A stretch of 64,000 bases of DNA from positions 1 through 64,000 of the forward strand of contig DATKXU010000060.1 in assembly GCA_035528905.1 (NCBI GenBank), read 5' to 3'. Both the position numbers and the translations under genes were made by a program. How positions within the stretch are numbered: position 1 is the first letter of the stretch; the number at the start of each line of letters is the position of its first letter. The notes under the pieces are model-generated. The model searched no databases and was not told where the DNA came from. It saw only the letters and a list, made by a program, of their open reading frames with translations. Positions 1 through 7,878 of this stretch are shown here, one piece after another. The stretch comes from DATKXU01 sp035528905. GTDB lineage: Bacteria; Armatimonadota; UBA5829; DTJY01.

Positions 1-30
1 TCCGGTTTTTGTAGTTCTAAGAACCCAGTC

Positions 31-541
31 TTAGAATGTCATCCAGTGCTCTTCAATTGCCATGAAGGCGTCGGGCTGCTTCAGGAAGTCGTGGGTATCC
101 TGAATTATCTCGAAGTGCTTTATCTCTTCATCCGAGAGAAACCGGTAAAGCTTTCGGGCAGTATCATCAGTGGCCTGCTCGGCGGCCGCCAGGTAGAAGT
201 CATGTCCCCAGCGCTCCATATCCATGGCGATTGCATAGACCTTGAGGCGAGGACGCCCCTTGGCGGCCGTTTCCGCAAACTCAGGTTGAAACCGCGCGAA
301 TATGCCCTTTATCTCCTGCTTCGCCTCATTCACGGTGATGGGGCGGCTCAAAATCGCCGGATCAAAGGCCCCGGACAGCGCAAGAGATCCAGCAAAAGCC
401 TTTATCGCTTCCATGTGCTTCACCTCCTCGCCGGCTAGGAAATCAAAGGTCGCCTTCGATAAAGGGTCTTCTGCCTTGTCTTTGGCATCGCACAGAATCC
501 TGTAAGCCTCTTCCTCAAAGCGAAGAGCCGCCTCTACTACT
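31..541 (-). pseudogene. Ferritin-like (rubrerythrin-type) di-iron protein, C-terminal part, split by IS
   Basis: Four-helix ferritin-like protein carrying two ExxH-type iron ligand motifs (GEEVKH and SDEEIKHFE), as in rubrerythrin-like proteins that handle peroxide or iron. The frame is open from 541 down to the stop at 31-33 but lacks its first codons, because the IS at 542-1794 cuts it. Removing the IS and one copy of the 4-bp duplication joins this part in frame to the start codon at 1827, giving a predicted protein of about 179 residues. An internal ATG at 423 is preceded by a good ribosome-binding site (GAGGAGGTGAAG), so a 130-residue fragment might still be made, but it would lack the first EExxE/ExxH helix pair. 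Identification rests on motifs only. Confidence 0.8.
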
Positions 542-553
542 TGACCTGCCCCC
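542..553 (+). repeat. IS left terminal inverted repeat
   Basis: TGACCTGCCCCC. It matches 11 of 12 bases with the complement of the right end at 1783-1794 and abuts the TACT target duplication at 538-541. Confidence 0.85.
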
Positions 554-614
554 CGAAATCCGTACCGCCTAGAGTGTGAGGATCCGATAGAATACAGAAC
601 AGGAGGATTCTCAC

Positions 615-881
615 ATGAAAGGTAAGCGGTATAGTGAAGAGCAGATCATCCGTGTACTGCGGGAGGCGGAAGCGGGAGTGCCGGTAGCGGAGGTATGCCG
701 CAGGCATGGGGTGTCGGAGTGGTCGTTCTATCGGTGGAGGCAGAAGTACGGCGGCATGACCATCTCAGACGCCAAGAGGCTCAAGGCGCTTGAAGAAGAG
801 AACGCAAGGCTTAAGAAGATCGTCGCCCAGCAGGCGATAGACATAGACCTACTGAAGGACATTAACTCAAAAAACTGGTAA
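615..881 (+). CDS. IS3-family transposase OrfA (helix-turn-helix subunit)
   Basis: 88-residue OrfA. The N-terminal half (residues 1-45) is a helix-turn-helix that recognises the IS ends (KRYSEEQII, VCRRHGVSEWSFYRWR). The C-terminal half is the usual leucine-zipper-like helix (LKALEEENARLKKIV). A ribosome-binding site (AGGAGG) lies just before the ATG. The gene ends in an A-rich run (six A's near 869-874), and the -1 frame after it is open into orfB, so a fused OrfAB made by programmed -1 frameshifting is expected, as in other IS3 elements. Confidence 0.93.
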   Translation: MKGKRYSEEQIIRVLREAEAGVPVAEVCRRHGVSEWSFYRWRQKYGGMTISDAKRLKALEEENARLKKIVAQQAIDIDLLKDINSKNW

Positions 882-904
882 GCCCTCCGGCGAGGAAGAC
901 CGCC

Positions 905-1768
905 GTGAGGTATCTGTGCGAGAAGAGGAACTGTCCCCTGCGTCGTGCCTGCAGGCTGGTCGGCATAAGCCGGTCGGTTGTGAGCTACAAGCAGCGCCGG
1001 CGGCCGGATGAAGAAGGATTGAGGGAGAGCATCCGGAGTCTGGCTTCGAGGCATAGTCGCTATGGATACCGGCGGGTCACAGCTCTACTACGCCGAGAGG
1101 GTGAGAAGATAAACATCAAGCGAGTTCACAGGATATGGAAGTTGGAGGGGCTGTCCCTGCCGCAGAGGCGGCCTAAGAGGCGGCAATACGGGCCGAAGGG
1201 AGAGGTCTTGCGGAAAGCGGAGTATCCACTCCACGTGTGGAGCTACGACATACTGGAGGATCGGACGGAGCGAGGGAACAAGCTGCGGATACTGACGATC
1301 CTGGACGAGTACACCAGGGAGAGCCTGGGGATATGGGTAGGCGGATCGGTCTCGGCGCAGACGGTGGTCGAGAACCTGAAGTGGCTGTTTCTTGGTCGTG
1401 GGATACCCGAGCACATCAGGAGCGACAACGGTCCTGAGTTCGTGGCAAAGGCGGTAATGGAGTGGCTTTCGGAGATCGGGTGTGGCACGATCTATATCGA
1501 GCCTGGGAGTCCGTGGGAGAACCCGTACATAGAGAGCTTCAATGGGAAGCTAAGGGATGAGTGCCTGAACCGGGAGGTATTCAGGAACGTGCTGGAGGCC
1601 CAGATCATCATCGAGTGTTGGCGGGAGGAATACAACAGGTACAGGCCGCACAGTTCCCTGGGGTATCTGACCCCGGAGGAGTTTGCAGAAAGGTATCATG
1701 CCGAAGAAGGAAGGGAACAGCAAGCGTCTAAATCCACTATTGATGACTTGCAAATCCTCACACTCTGA
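905..1768 (+). CDS. IS3-family transposase OrfB (DDE integrase core)
   Basis: 287 residues starting at GTG. It has the HTH_21 region (residues 30-90) and an rve integrase core with the DDE residues visible in WSYDILED, RSDNGPEF and PYIESFNGKLRDE. The spacing of the second Asp and the Glu is the normal D-D-35-E. It lies in the -1 frame relative to OrfA. The open frame upstream of the GTG continues back to the OrfA slippery A-run, so the active transposase is probably the OrfAB fusion. No damage is seen. Confidence 0.93.
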   Translation: MRYLCEKRNCPLRRACRLVGISRSVVSYKQRRRPDEEGLRESIRSLASRHSRYGYRRVTALLRREGEKINIKRVHRIWKLEGLSLPQRRPKRRQYGPKGEVLRKAEYPLHVWSYDILEDRTERGNKLRILTILDEYTRESLGIWVGGSVSAQTVVENLKWLFLGRGIPEHIRSDNGPEFVAKAVMEWLSEIGCGTIYIEPGSPWENPYIESFNGKLRDECLNREVFRNVLEAQIIIECWREEYNRYRPHSSLGYLTPEEFAERYHAEEGREQQASKSTIDDLQILTL

Positions 1769-1782
1769 GTGGTGCTAAAAAC

Positions 1783-1794
1783 GGGGGCAAGTCA
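1783..1794 (-). repeat. IS right terminal inverted repeat
   Basis: GGGGGCAAGTCA on the plus strand, the imperfect complement of the left end. It is followed directly by the second TACT copy at 1795-1798. Confidence 0.85.
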
Positions 1795-1827
1795 TACTCC
1801 CTTAGGATCGTCTGGGATTGCCACCAT
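1795..1827 (-). pseudogene. Ferritin-like protein, first 11 codons (other side of the IS)
   Basis: ATG at 1827 encodes MVAIPDDPKGV, then runs into the IS. A strong ribosome-binding site (GGAGGAGTG) lies upstream. Splicing out the IS plus one TACT copy continues as V-E-A-A-L-R-F-E-E-E-A in frame with the fragment ending at 31. This identifies the original start of the disrupted gene. Confidence 0.85.
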
Positions 1828-2444
1828 GCTTCACTCCTCCTCGTTTCCAGCGATGTTTTGTCTACCCCTGCGCCGATGCCAAGCCGCGGTCAGGTGGCAG
1901 AGCAGACCAAGCCCCTAGGTCCGTCGCGTCCGATGTGCAAGCCATCTATTCGCCGCATCTTGACAACTTCCTCTAACTTGCTTAATATGAGGCTATTCTG
2001 ATATCTGCTGAAGCGGATGGAGAGCAATGGTTGACGGCCCGGCAACTGCCAGCGGCCAGAGAGCACCACCATCTGGCCACTTCGGCACTCCTGTACTCCT
2101 CGGAGCCTTCGGGCTGTTCGACCTGTTTGTTTCACTACAATCTCGGCTGTGCCCGAGCGGTCATTCGTCATCAGGTATCACGTTGTTAGCAGGTAGATCG
2201 GCGGTCTTGGATCCGGCTGCCGGAAGGATGTTACGAGAGCAGACGTCGAAGGCACGATGGGAACCATCATAGACAACCACACTGACAATTCGGTGTTGTC
2301 GGCAGTGGCTCGGCTGATCCGTCGCCCCGCACTTGCGGTGGAGAATGGAGTCGAAACCGTCGCTGCCGCGCCCAGGTACCGAGGTCACGTGAACTAGCCG
2401 GCCGGTAGTTGACCGGCATTCAGCCATTCCGTACGGTCCAGTTA
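1828..2444. other. Gene-poor decayed stretch
   Basis: I see no convincing gene. Short open frames on both strands (for example 2027-2272 plus and 1890-2171 minus) have no recognisable domain and skewed composition. The only clear signal is a consensus promoter at 1960-1988. Confidence 0.6.
1960..1988 (+). promoter_or_regulatory. Sigma-70 type promoter with no obvious gene
   Basis: TTGACA (1960-1965), a 17-bp spacer, then TAATAT (1983-1988). This is a near-perfect match, but no credible reading frame follows before the recombinase remnant at 2445. It may be an orphan promoter of a deleted gene or drive a small RNA. Confidence 0.5.
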
Positions 2445-2955
2445 GGCCCGGGAGTCTACGTTCCTCAGTCTGCAGTGGAGGCTGAGGTTATCTCAGGTCT
2501 CCGTGACCTCATTGGCGTGTGCGGTGACCCGAAAGGGTTCACACGGCAGGTCGATGAGGAACTCCGCAGGATATGGGAAACCTCGAATGGTCATGATCCT
2601 CATGCGGAGCATCGTCTGGCAGAGGTGGAGAGAAGGATAGAGAGCATACGGCGTTCTATCGAGGACGGTGTCCCCGACACCCGCTGGGCATATCAGCGCA
2701 TGAGTGAGCTTCTCGCTGAACAGGAACGGCTTCAGGGACAAAGCCGGGTTGTGGGTGAAGCTCCTCAGATAGATGCAGAAACGGCGCTGACATACCGAAG
2801 GGAAACCGAGAAGGTCTTGTCGTCGGGTGACAACTCGGAGAGGAAGCAGATACTGAGGTCTTGGGTAGACCACATAAGACTAACTCCGGAGACCCTGGAA
2901 GTCGAAATCAACTACCGGGTTCCGGAGTTCGTCGTGAATAGAGTGGGAGCGGGGG
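2445..2955 (+). pseudogene. Large serine recombinase, C-terminal remnant (copy A)
   Basis: From GPGVYVPQ onwards the frame matches the C-terminal third (zinc-ribbon end plus coiled coil) of the intact recombinase at 62023 and of the fragment ending at 25580. Shared segments include FTRQVDEELRRIWE, ESIRRSIEDGVPDT, APQIDAETALTYR and ERKQILRSWVDHI. The catalytic resolvase domain and most of the zinc ribbon are missing, so it is inactive. It ends at the 13-bp core at 2943-2955, like the other copies, and marks the right end of an older element lying to the left. The frame stays open to 3062, but that part belongs to the next element. Confidence 0.85.
2943..2955 (+). repeat. Attachment core, copy 1 (left border of island 1)
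   Basis: GTGGGAGCGGGGG at the 3' end of recombinase remnant A. It is identical to 25568-25580 and to the tRNA-Met 3' end at 63679-63691. Sequence 3' of it resembles the sequence following copy 2, including the 13-mer GGTCAGGCGGTAT at 2998-3010. Confidence 0.75.
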
Positions 2956-3297
2956 CGTGTTTTGTCAGATTGCACCAATGGTACTCGCGGCGTGGATGGT
3001 CAGGCGGTATAGGCTGGCGAAGAATGGGAGGCACAGGTAGGCCGGTTGGAAGGCTGTCGTGATTATCTCACGGGTCGAGGTGTTCCGAACATGGGGTTGT
3101 CGCAGGTTCAGGACTTTGAGAACCGCCGGGATAAGATCGGGACGCGTGTTCGGGCGGACGGCACGGAGTAGTCATGGAGGAGGCAGGTCCATGCGAGTCA
3201 GGCCACAGCGGTCAGTCTAGCGTGTCTCGTGGTTCTCATCCCAGGGCCGAGCGGATCATTGGGTTGACGATGGGGTACACGACGGAGCAGACCCGGC
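2956..3297. other. Left end of island 1, no intact gene
   Basis: After the core, one plus-strand frame reads VLAAWMVRRYRLAKNGR then a stop (TAG, 3038-3040). It is homologous to the left end of island 2 (25581-25678) but out of frame with the core by an indel. The rest, to the ComM remnant, shows no gene I recognise. Confidence 0.5.
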
Positions 3298-3300
3298 CCA

Positions 3301-3590
3301 GAGCGCGCGCGCCAGGTCCAGCGCCGGAGGTTTGGCGGCGATGGCACGAGGATCTCCTGCAACGCCCACATGAACGCTAAGCCGATTCGGAAGTTCTGCG
3401 CACCAAAGGATGACGTGAAGGACCTCCTACAGACGGTGATGAACCGGCTCGGCCTCTCCGCCCGCGCGTATGACCGGATACTCAAATTCGCCAGAACAAT
3501 CGCGGATCTAGAGGAGGTGGGGATGTCACACTGGCCCATGTGGCAGAGGCGGTGCAGTATAGGTCGTTGGATAGGAAGTTGTGGGGGTAG
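3301..3590 (+). pseudogene. comM: ComM/YifB-type AAA+ (Mg-chelatase-like) protein, C-terminal remnant
   Basis: ComM is a hexameric DNA helicase acting in natural transformation. Only its C-terminal end is present. Reading ERARQVQRRRFGG, then NAHMNAKPIRKFCAP, LGLSARAYDRILKFARTIADL and, after a frameshift near 3510-3525, LAHVAEAVQYRSLDRKLW followed by TAG at 3588-3590 reproduces the family's C-terminus. All ATPase motifs are absent and the frame is broken, so this is a relic. Its origin within the island is unknown. Confidence 0.8.
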
Positions 3591-3676
3591 GGGGAATGCG
3601 AGCATTGCCGGCAGGGCAAGCACCAACTAGAAATGCATGAGTAGGAGCAGGGCGTCTTTCGATATCGTGCACCAGC

Positions 3677-3823
3677 CTATAAGACTATTTTCAGCATTCC
3701 GCCCGCAGCTAAGGCGACCAATATCATCAATCCGGCAGCCGCCTTCAGAATCGTCGTCCCTGCCAGAACGGACACACTGCGCCATTGCGGCTGAAATGTC
3801 ACTCTATGTTGGCTCTCCGACAT
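3677..3823 (-). pseudogene. N-terminal fragment of a 2Fe-2S ferredoxin-like (DUF4445/RACo-type) protein
   Basis: 48 codons from ATG 3823, with a GGAAGGGGAAG ribosome-binding site, overlapping the end of the thiamine-binding gene. HRVTFQPQWRSVSVLAGTTI resembles the start of the 2Fe-2S domain of corrinoid-protein reactivating ferredoxins (VTF-x-P-x-GR-x-V-x-V-x-x-GTT). The cysteine-rich iron-sulfur loop that should follow is gone and replaced by a hydrophobic tail (GLMILVALAAGGMLKIVL). Probably a truncated remnant; alternatively a small membrane peptide. Confidence 0.45.
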
Positions 3824-4091
3824 CTGTATCTTCCCCTTCCGATGAGTCGCCCAAGGGGCATGCGTTAGAGACTTTCAGGACGAGAACAGCTTGCCAACAA
3901 TCGGCAACATTGGCGAAAGCCTCACAAATCGCCGTCAACGTCTCCTGCATCTCTCCAGTGACACATGTACTCATAGTGCCTGACTTCACACGCAATGACC
4001 CGCCCTCTAGATCGCGTATGAAACTCTCGATTGCCTCTTTGATGGTGTCGGTCTTTAATGGGTATAGGCTCACTTCTGCCTGGACAAGCAT
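3804..4091 (-). CDS. YkoF/MTH1187-type thiamine-binding domain protein
   Basis: 95 residues (MLVQAEVSLYPLKTD..., then SLRVKSGTMSTCVTGE). This is the small ferredoxin-like fold of the YkoF/thiamine-binding (DUF77-related) family, which binds thiamine or pyrimidine-like ligands in the cytoplasm. The start at 4091 is chosen because GGAGGTGCAGAG precedes it. The longer frame to 4229 has no such site. Its 5' end overlaps the 3' end of the methyltransferase gene (stop at 4070), implying translational coupling. The acidic tail after VSNACPLGD is unusual. Confidence 0.7.
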   Translation of the reverse strand: MLVQAEVSLYPLKTDTIKEAIESFIRDLEGGSLRVKSGTMSTCVTGEMQETLTAICEAFANVADCWQAVLVLKVSNACPLGDSSEGEDTDVGEPT

Positions 4092-4825
4092 CTCTGCACC
4101 TCCGCAACTATAAACGCACCTTGTAGATTTCCTCTTGCATTTGAAAGACTTTCGCCGGTGTTTTGTGGCGACATGTCCTGCTCCTCGCTGCCTCGCAGGG
4201 ACGATGCAACCATACGCACTCTTCCCCAAGGTGACAGAAGAGCCCGCAGCTCGGTGGGAGTGAATAGACGCCCTGAAACATAGGGCTGTTCGCCCCCGGC
4301 CAAACGGCGCTGGTTGAGGGGAGATAGTCTATTAAGTGTGCCGAGTAGTAGGGTTCCGTCGAGCTTCACGCAGCGAACCATTTCCGTCACTGCGGTGGCA
4401 GCATCGGGGAGGAACTCCAGCGTGGCCATAGCCGCCACTACGTCAAAAGATGCGTCTTCAAACGGTAGCTGATAGACATCCGCGACCTCAAATATGCATA
4501 TACCGGCGGCAGCCGAACGCGCCACTGCGATCATCTCGGGGGATATGTCCACACCGTAGACCTCATATCCCACTGACGCGAAGAACCGACTCCAGTGTCC
4601 CGTGCCGCATCCGACATCCAGCAGCCTGTCCCCGAGTCGCGGCCGGCGCAGAACCCTGAGAACGTCGGCTTTCTGGACGCGGTCATGAACCTGGCCAGCC
4701 TGCGTTTCGTACCACTGATCATACTCCTGAGCAAGCGGCCCGAAATCGTATAAACTGTGGGAAGGATGATTCAACTCTTCGGCCATACTTCTCGACCATT
4801 TGAATGAACGCCTGAGGTCCCACAT
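4070..4825 (-). CDS. Class I SAM-dependent methyltransferase
   Basis: 251 residues from ATG 4825. The fold is Rossmann with motif I LLDVGCGTGHW (about residues 68-78), the acidic motif II in YGVDIS, and motif IV around FDVVAAMATLEFL. Substrate unknown; the layout resembles the UbiE/Methyltransf_11 type acting on small molecules. I prefer ATG 4825 because it lies four bases after the stop of the upstream CoA-disulfide reductase gene. A TTG at 4852 and an ATG at 4786 are alternatives. The 3' end overlaps the thiamine-binding gene, so the three form an operon. Confidence 0.82.
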   Translation of the reverse strand: MWDLRRSFKWSRSMAEELNHPSHSLYDFGPLAQEYDQWYETQAGQVHDRVQKADVLRVLRRPRLGDRLLDVGCGTGHWSRFFASVGYEVYGVDISPEMIAVARSAAAGICIFEVADVYQLPFEDASFDVVAAMATLEFLPDAATAVTEMVRCVKLDGTLLLGTLNRLSPLNQRRLAGGEQPYVSGRLFTPTELRALLSPWGRVRMVASSLRGSEEQDMSPQNTGESLSNARGNLQGAFIVAEVQRCLSRQK

Positions 4826-4829
4826 CCGC

Positions 4830-6590
4830 TCACTTCGTGTTCCTTCTGACAACGCTTCTCTCTTCGGGCGTCGAGCAGAAAGTCTCGAGAGCTAGCGCCC
4901 GTTTCCAACGATGTAGACCGGGGATCCCGTCACACCGATTCGGATACATCGCACAATAGATCATATAGCCGCCGCTCAAGTTTAGCGCTCGGTATCCATG
5001 CTGCCTAAGCAAGCGGCAGACGAAGTAGCTCCTAATTCCGGTCAGGCAATATACCACCAGGGTTTTGTTCACTGGCAGTTCGGTGAGGCGTGAGCGTATC
5101 TCATCAATGGGGATATTGACAGCCCCATCGAGATGCCCGCGATGGAATTCGCCTACTGTACGTACATCAAGCAAGAACGCACCTTTAGCGAGCCAACATT
5201 CGACTTCTTCGGCGTGCGCGATCTCTAAATCACCCTCAAGAACATTGCTGGCGACATATCCCGCGATGTTAATGGCATCTTTTGCGGTACCGAATGGTGG
5301 GGCATAAGCCAATTCGAGACGGGCCAGATCCGAGACAGTCGCGCCCATCTGGATCGCTGTTGCCAACACATCAATCCGTTTGTCAACACCATCGATGCCG
5401 ACGATTTGGCCACCGAAAATACGACCGGTGTCGGGAGCAAACAGCAGCTTCATGACCATTGGCACCGCACCGGGATAGTAACCGGCGTGTGAGGCCGGGT
5501 GAGTGTATGACTTTCGATAAGGGACGCCTTCTGCTGCCAGGTGCTTCTCATTTACCCCGGTCGAGGCCACGGTCAGATCGAACACGCGTATCACACTTGT
5601 TCCGTATGCGTTAGCATAAGAGATCTCCTTGCCACATATATGGTCTGCGGCAAGACGCCCCTGCCTATTGGCCAGATTTGCCAGAGGTATCCGCCGGGGG
5701 ACACCCAGGATGCCGTCTTGTACCTCAATCGCGTCTCCGATTGCATAGATATCCGGATCATTCGTTTGCAGATGCTCATTGACTCTAATGCCTCCCAGCG
5801 GGCCGAGCCGCAAGCCAGCTTGGCGCGCCAGTTCCGCCTCGGGCTTTACCCCCATCGCCAGAATAGCCAGATCGCAGTTAACCCTGTTGCCGTAACTCGT
5901 CGAAACAAGCAAGGAGCCATCGCCGCTCACTGCGAATTGCTCGACGCCCTGTCCGAGCATCAGCTCGATGCCATTCATGCGAAGGTGTTGATGGATCCAT
6001 TCAGCCATTTCCAGGTCCAGGGATGTCATAACCTGGTCGGTTAATTCGATCAACGTCACATGGAGCCCAAGGTGGGCAAGGCTCTCAGTCATCTCCAGTC
6101 CGATGAATCCACCGCCCACGACCACAGCTGTATGAGGGTCGTTGCTTTCGATATAGGCGCGAATGCGTTCGGCATCGTCTATGGTTCGCAAGGTGAATAT
6201 GCGCTCATCGCCGGCTCCAGGCAGGCCGGGCCGCAGCGGCGCCGCTCCAGGCGAAAGAACCAATTTGTCATAGCTCAGGGCGTATGTCTGCCCTGACTGG
6301 TGGTCCACCACCTGAACGGACTTTCTCTGCCTGTCGATAGTGATCGCTTCGTGACGGATACGGACGTCAATACCGAAGCGTCGCGTAAAGCGCTCCGGTG
6401 TTGTGACCATAAGTTTATGCCCTTCTTCGATTTCTCCGCTGATGAAGTACGGGAGGCCGCAGCTGGCAAAGGCTACGTGCTCCCCCCGCTCCAGCACCAC
6501 GATACGAGCTGATTCGTCCAGACGGCGTAGCCGGGCTGCGCATGAGGCGCCACCTGCAACACCGCCGACTACCACAATCGTTCGACCCAT
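4830..6590 (-). CDS. CoA-disulfide reductase / NADH oxidase-like flavoprotein with C-terminal rhodanese
   Basis: 586 residues. FAD-binding GGVAGG near residue 9, the redox cysteine of the CoA-disulfide reductase family in ASCGLPYF (C44), a second Rossmann motif VVVGGGFIGLE near 157, the dimerisation domain, then a rhodanese domain (about 475-560) with active-site C515 in VYCLTGIRS. This matches the known CoADR-rhodanese fusions that reduce CoA disulfide, persulfides or polysulfide with NAD(P)H. The ribosome-binding site AAGGAGAG precedes ATG 6590. Both catalytic cysteines are present, so activity is plausible. It starts the operon with the methyltransferase. Confidence 0.9.
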   Translation of the reverse strand: MGRTIVVVGGVAGGASCAARLRRLDESARIVVLERGEHVAFASCGLPYFISGEIEEGHKLMVTTPERFTRRFGIDVRIRHEAITIDRQRKSVQVVDHQSGQTYALSYDKLVLSPGAAPLRPGLPGAGDERIFTLRTIDDAERIRAYIESNDPHTAVVVGGGFIGLEMTESLAHLGLHVTLIELTDQVMTSLDLEMAEWIHQHLRMNGIELMLGQGVEQFAVSGDGSLLVSTSYGNRVNCDLAILAMGVKPEAELARQAGLRLGPLGGIRVNEHLQTNDPDIYAIGDAIEVQDGILGVPRRIPLANLANRQGRLAADHICGKEISYANAYGTSVIRVFDLTVASTGVNEKHLAAEGVPYRKSYTHPASHAGYYPGAVPMVMKLLFAPDTGRIFGGQIVGIDGVDKRIDVLATAIQMGATVSDLARLELAYAPPFGTAKDAINIAGYVASNVLEGDLEIAHAEEVECWLAKGAFLLDVRTVGEFHRGHLDGAVNIPIDEIRSRLTELPVNKTLVVYCLTGIRSYFVCRLLRQHGYRALNLSGGYMIYCAMYPNRCDGIPGLHRWKRALALETFCSTPEERSVVRRNTK

Positions 6591-6644
6591 AGATTTATCT
6601 CTCCTTGAGCAAGGCAGAGCTTTAAGTATCGTACCGACGGGACA

Positions 6645-6800
6645 GCGAGCAGCTTGCTGACCCAGCGGAGGTTTACGGAGACCTCTTGGGGTATCCGCTC
6701 ACTGTCACGGCGCACAGCTTCTTGCGGACAAGCCTTATGAAAGCGCCCGCAACGGGTACACTCCGCACCCTCTGCATAAATCCTGTTCGACCCAAGGCAT
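6645..6800 (-). pseudogene. Deleted/frameshifted 4Fe-4S ferredoxin
   Basis: ATG 6800 follows GGGAGGAAC and encodes MPWVEQDLCRGCG. After a frame change the sequence reads ECTRCGRFHKACPQEAVRRD then SERIPQEVSVNLRWV. These are the first and last parts of a common two-cluster ferredoxin (MPWV...CPQEAVR-x-DSERIPQEV). The middle, with the rest of the first cluster motif, is deleted and the frame is broken. It is a relic, located between two methyltransferase genes. Confidence 0.7.
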
Positions 6801-6819
6801 AAAGACGTTCCTCCCGTTG

Positions 6820-7383
6820 TTACACTGTTGGCGCTGGCGATTGATAACCGCGCGCCCAGATCACCTGCCCATGTTCAATGAGACGAACCCTGACGTCCTC
6901 GAATCCCGCGTCCTGCAATAGCCTCTTGACCTCGTCCGGCTGGCGGTAGTCCTCGTTCCAAAGCCTCTGGGCAAGCGAGTCCCTAGGAAAATCTACAACG
7001 AGGATTTCCCCGCCTGGGCGCAGTACGCGACGTGCTTCCTCGAGGATGGCTCGTGGCTTGGCCATCTCATGCAGCGCCCAGACGGTGACCACAGCATCTA
7101 CCGACTGATCGGCTGCGAAGTCCAAACGGGTCGCGTCTCGTTGGAGACAACGGAACCGAACGCGCTGTGGCGTGCGTTTCTTCGCGGGAAAACTCCCGGC
7201 GGAAATGTCCACGCCGGTAACCTCCTGGCAGTACGCACTCGCCAAATACGTGACCAAGTCACATGAACCGCAGCCTAGGTCCAGCACCCGTCTAGCCAGC
7301 CGGAGTTCCCGCCCGATACGCTTGTGTAAGCGTAGCTTGATCTGGTTATAGAAGTTGTCTGGTAGCTTTTCGCTCTGACGCAT
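6820..7383 (-). CDS. Class I SAM-dependent methyltransferase, small
   Basis: 187 residues with motif I VLDLGCGSCDL (33-43), acidic motif II TGVDIS and motif IV AVVTVWALHEMAKPRAILEEARRVLRPGG. UbiE/COQ5-like class with unknown substrate. No ribosome-binding site of note. The next gene downstream on the same strand is the ferredoxin relic. It is unrelated at the sequence level to the methyltransferase at 4070 apart from shared motifs. Confidence 0.82.
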   Translation of the reverse strand: MRQSEKLPDNFYNQIKLRLHKRIGRELRLARRVLDLGCGSCDLVTYLASAYCQEVTGVDISAGSFPAKKRTPQRVRFRCLQRDATRLDFAADQSVDAVVTVWALHEMAKPRAILEEARRVLRPGGEILVVDFPRDSLAQRLWNEDYRQPDEVKRLLQDAGFEDVRVRLIEHGQVIWARGYQSPAPTV

Positions 7384-7395
7384 GTTGTTTGCGGC

Positions 7396-7596
7396 TCACG
7401 AAAGCGAGCATGTTCCAGTCGGACAAGTCGAGCTACTCGAAGGCGAACTGCTCGACCTAGACGCGAATGTGGAGAATATCCTCTTGGTGTCTTGCGAGCT
7501 GCACTTCTCGCATATGTGCGGCTGCTGACTGTTCGATTTCTCCAGAAACGACGTCACGTAGCCGCACTTCTTCCATCGATACTCGAAGATAGGCAT
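7396..7596 (-). CDS. FmdB-type zinc-ribbon protein with an altered first cysteine
   Basis: 66 residues, MPIFEYRWKKCGYVTSFLE...CEKCSS, then a Ser-rich tail ending CPTGTCSLS. FmdB-family proteins begin MP-x-YEY-x-C-x-x-CG and bind one zinc with four cysteines. Here the first cysteine is Trp (TGG for TGC/TGT at codon 8), leaving C11, C29 and C32. Ribosome-binding site AGGAGGAAC precedes the ATG. The tail is typical of FmdB paralogues near Fe-S genes. Zinc binding may be lost or completed by a tail cysteine. Confidence 0.75.
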   Translation of the reverse strand: MPIFEYRWKKCGYVTSFLEKSNSQQPHICEKCSSQDTKRIFSTFASRSSSSPSSSSTCPTGTCSLS

Positions 7597-7878
7597 TGTT
7601 CCTCCTCGTACGCTGATTCGTGTTCAATCGTCGGCGTTCTTGGCTCTCCGTGAGCGACAGTAGTGTCTAATACCGGCCACGCTTCTCCACCATCTACGCA
7701 GATCAAGATCATGCCTTGCGTCACTATTAAGCAAGCGTCTTTACTAATGGCCTCGTTACTCGGTCCGTGGGCAGCAGACTCCAGGGGTTCGTCAGCCGAT
7801 GAATACCTAAGGCCCCACGTGCGCGCGCGCGCCTATTTCCCCATCATGCGTGCCTGCCACATGCCCTTTGCGTGATCT
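7597..7878. other. Intergenic, no gene seen
   Basis: About 280 bases between the FmdB-like gene and the putative metal exporter. A small plus-strand frame (7663-7875) has no domain and no ribosome-binding site. A GC-alternating run (GCGCGCGCGC near 7822) is the only notable motif. Confidence 0.5.

Larger units (their letters stand above)
542..1794 (+). mobile_element. Complete IS3-family insertion sequence, IS407 group
   Basis: 1253-bp element bounded by imperfect inverted repeats: TGACCTGCCCCC at 542-553, and GGGGGCAAGTCA at 1783-1794, whose complement is TGACTTGCCCCC. It is flanked by a 4-bp direct repeat TACT (538-541 and 1795-1798), the duplication length known for the IS407 group. It carries overlapping-frame orfA and orfB. 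It sits inside the ferritin-like gene on the opposite strand. Both ends, the duplication and both ORFs look intact, so the insertion appears recent. Confidence 0.92.

Noticed and set aside
2027..2272. 81-codon plus frame behind the promoter at 1960
   Set aside because: Ribosome-binding site weak, no domain, composition unlike genes in this window.
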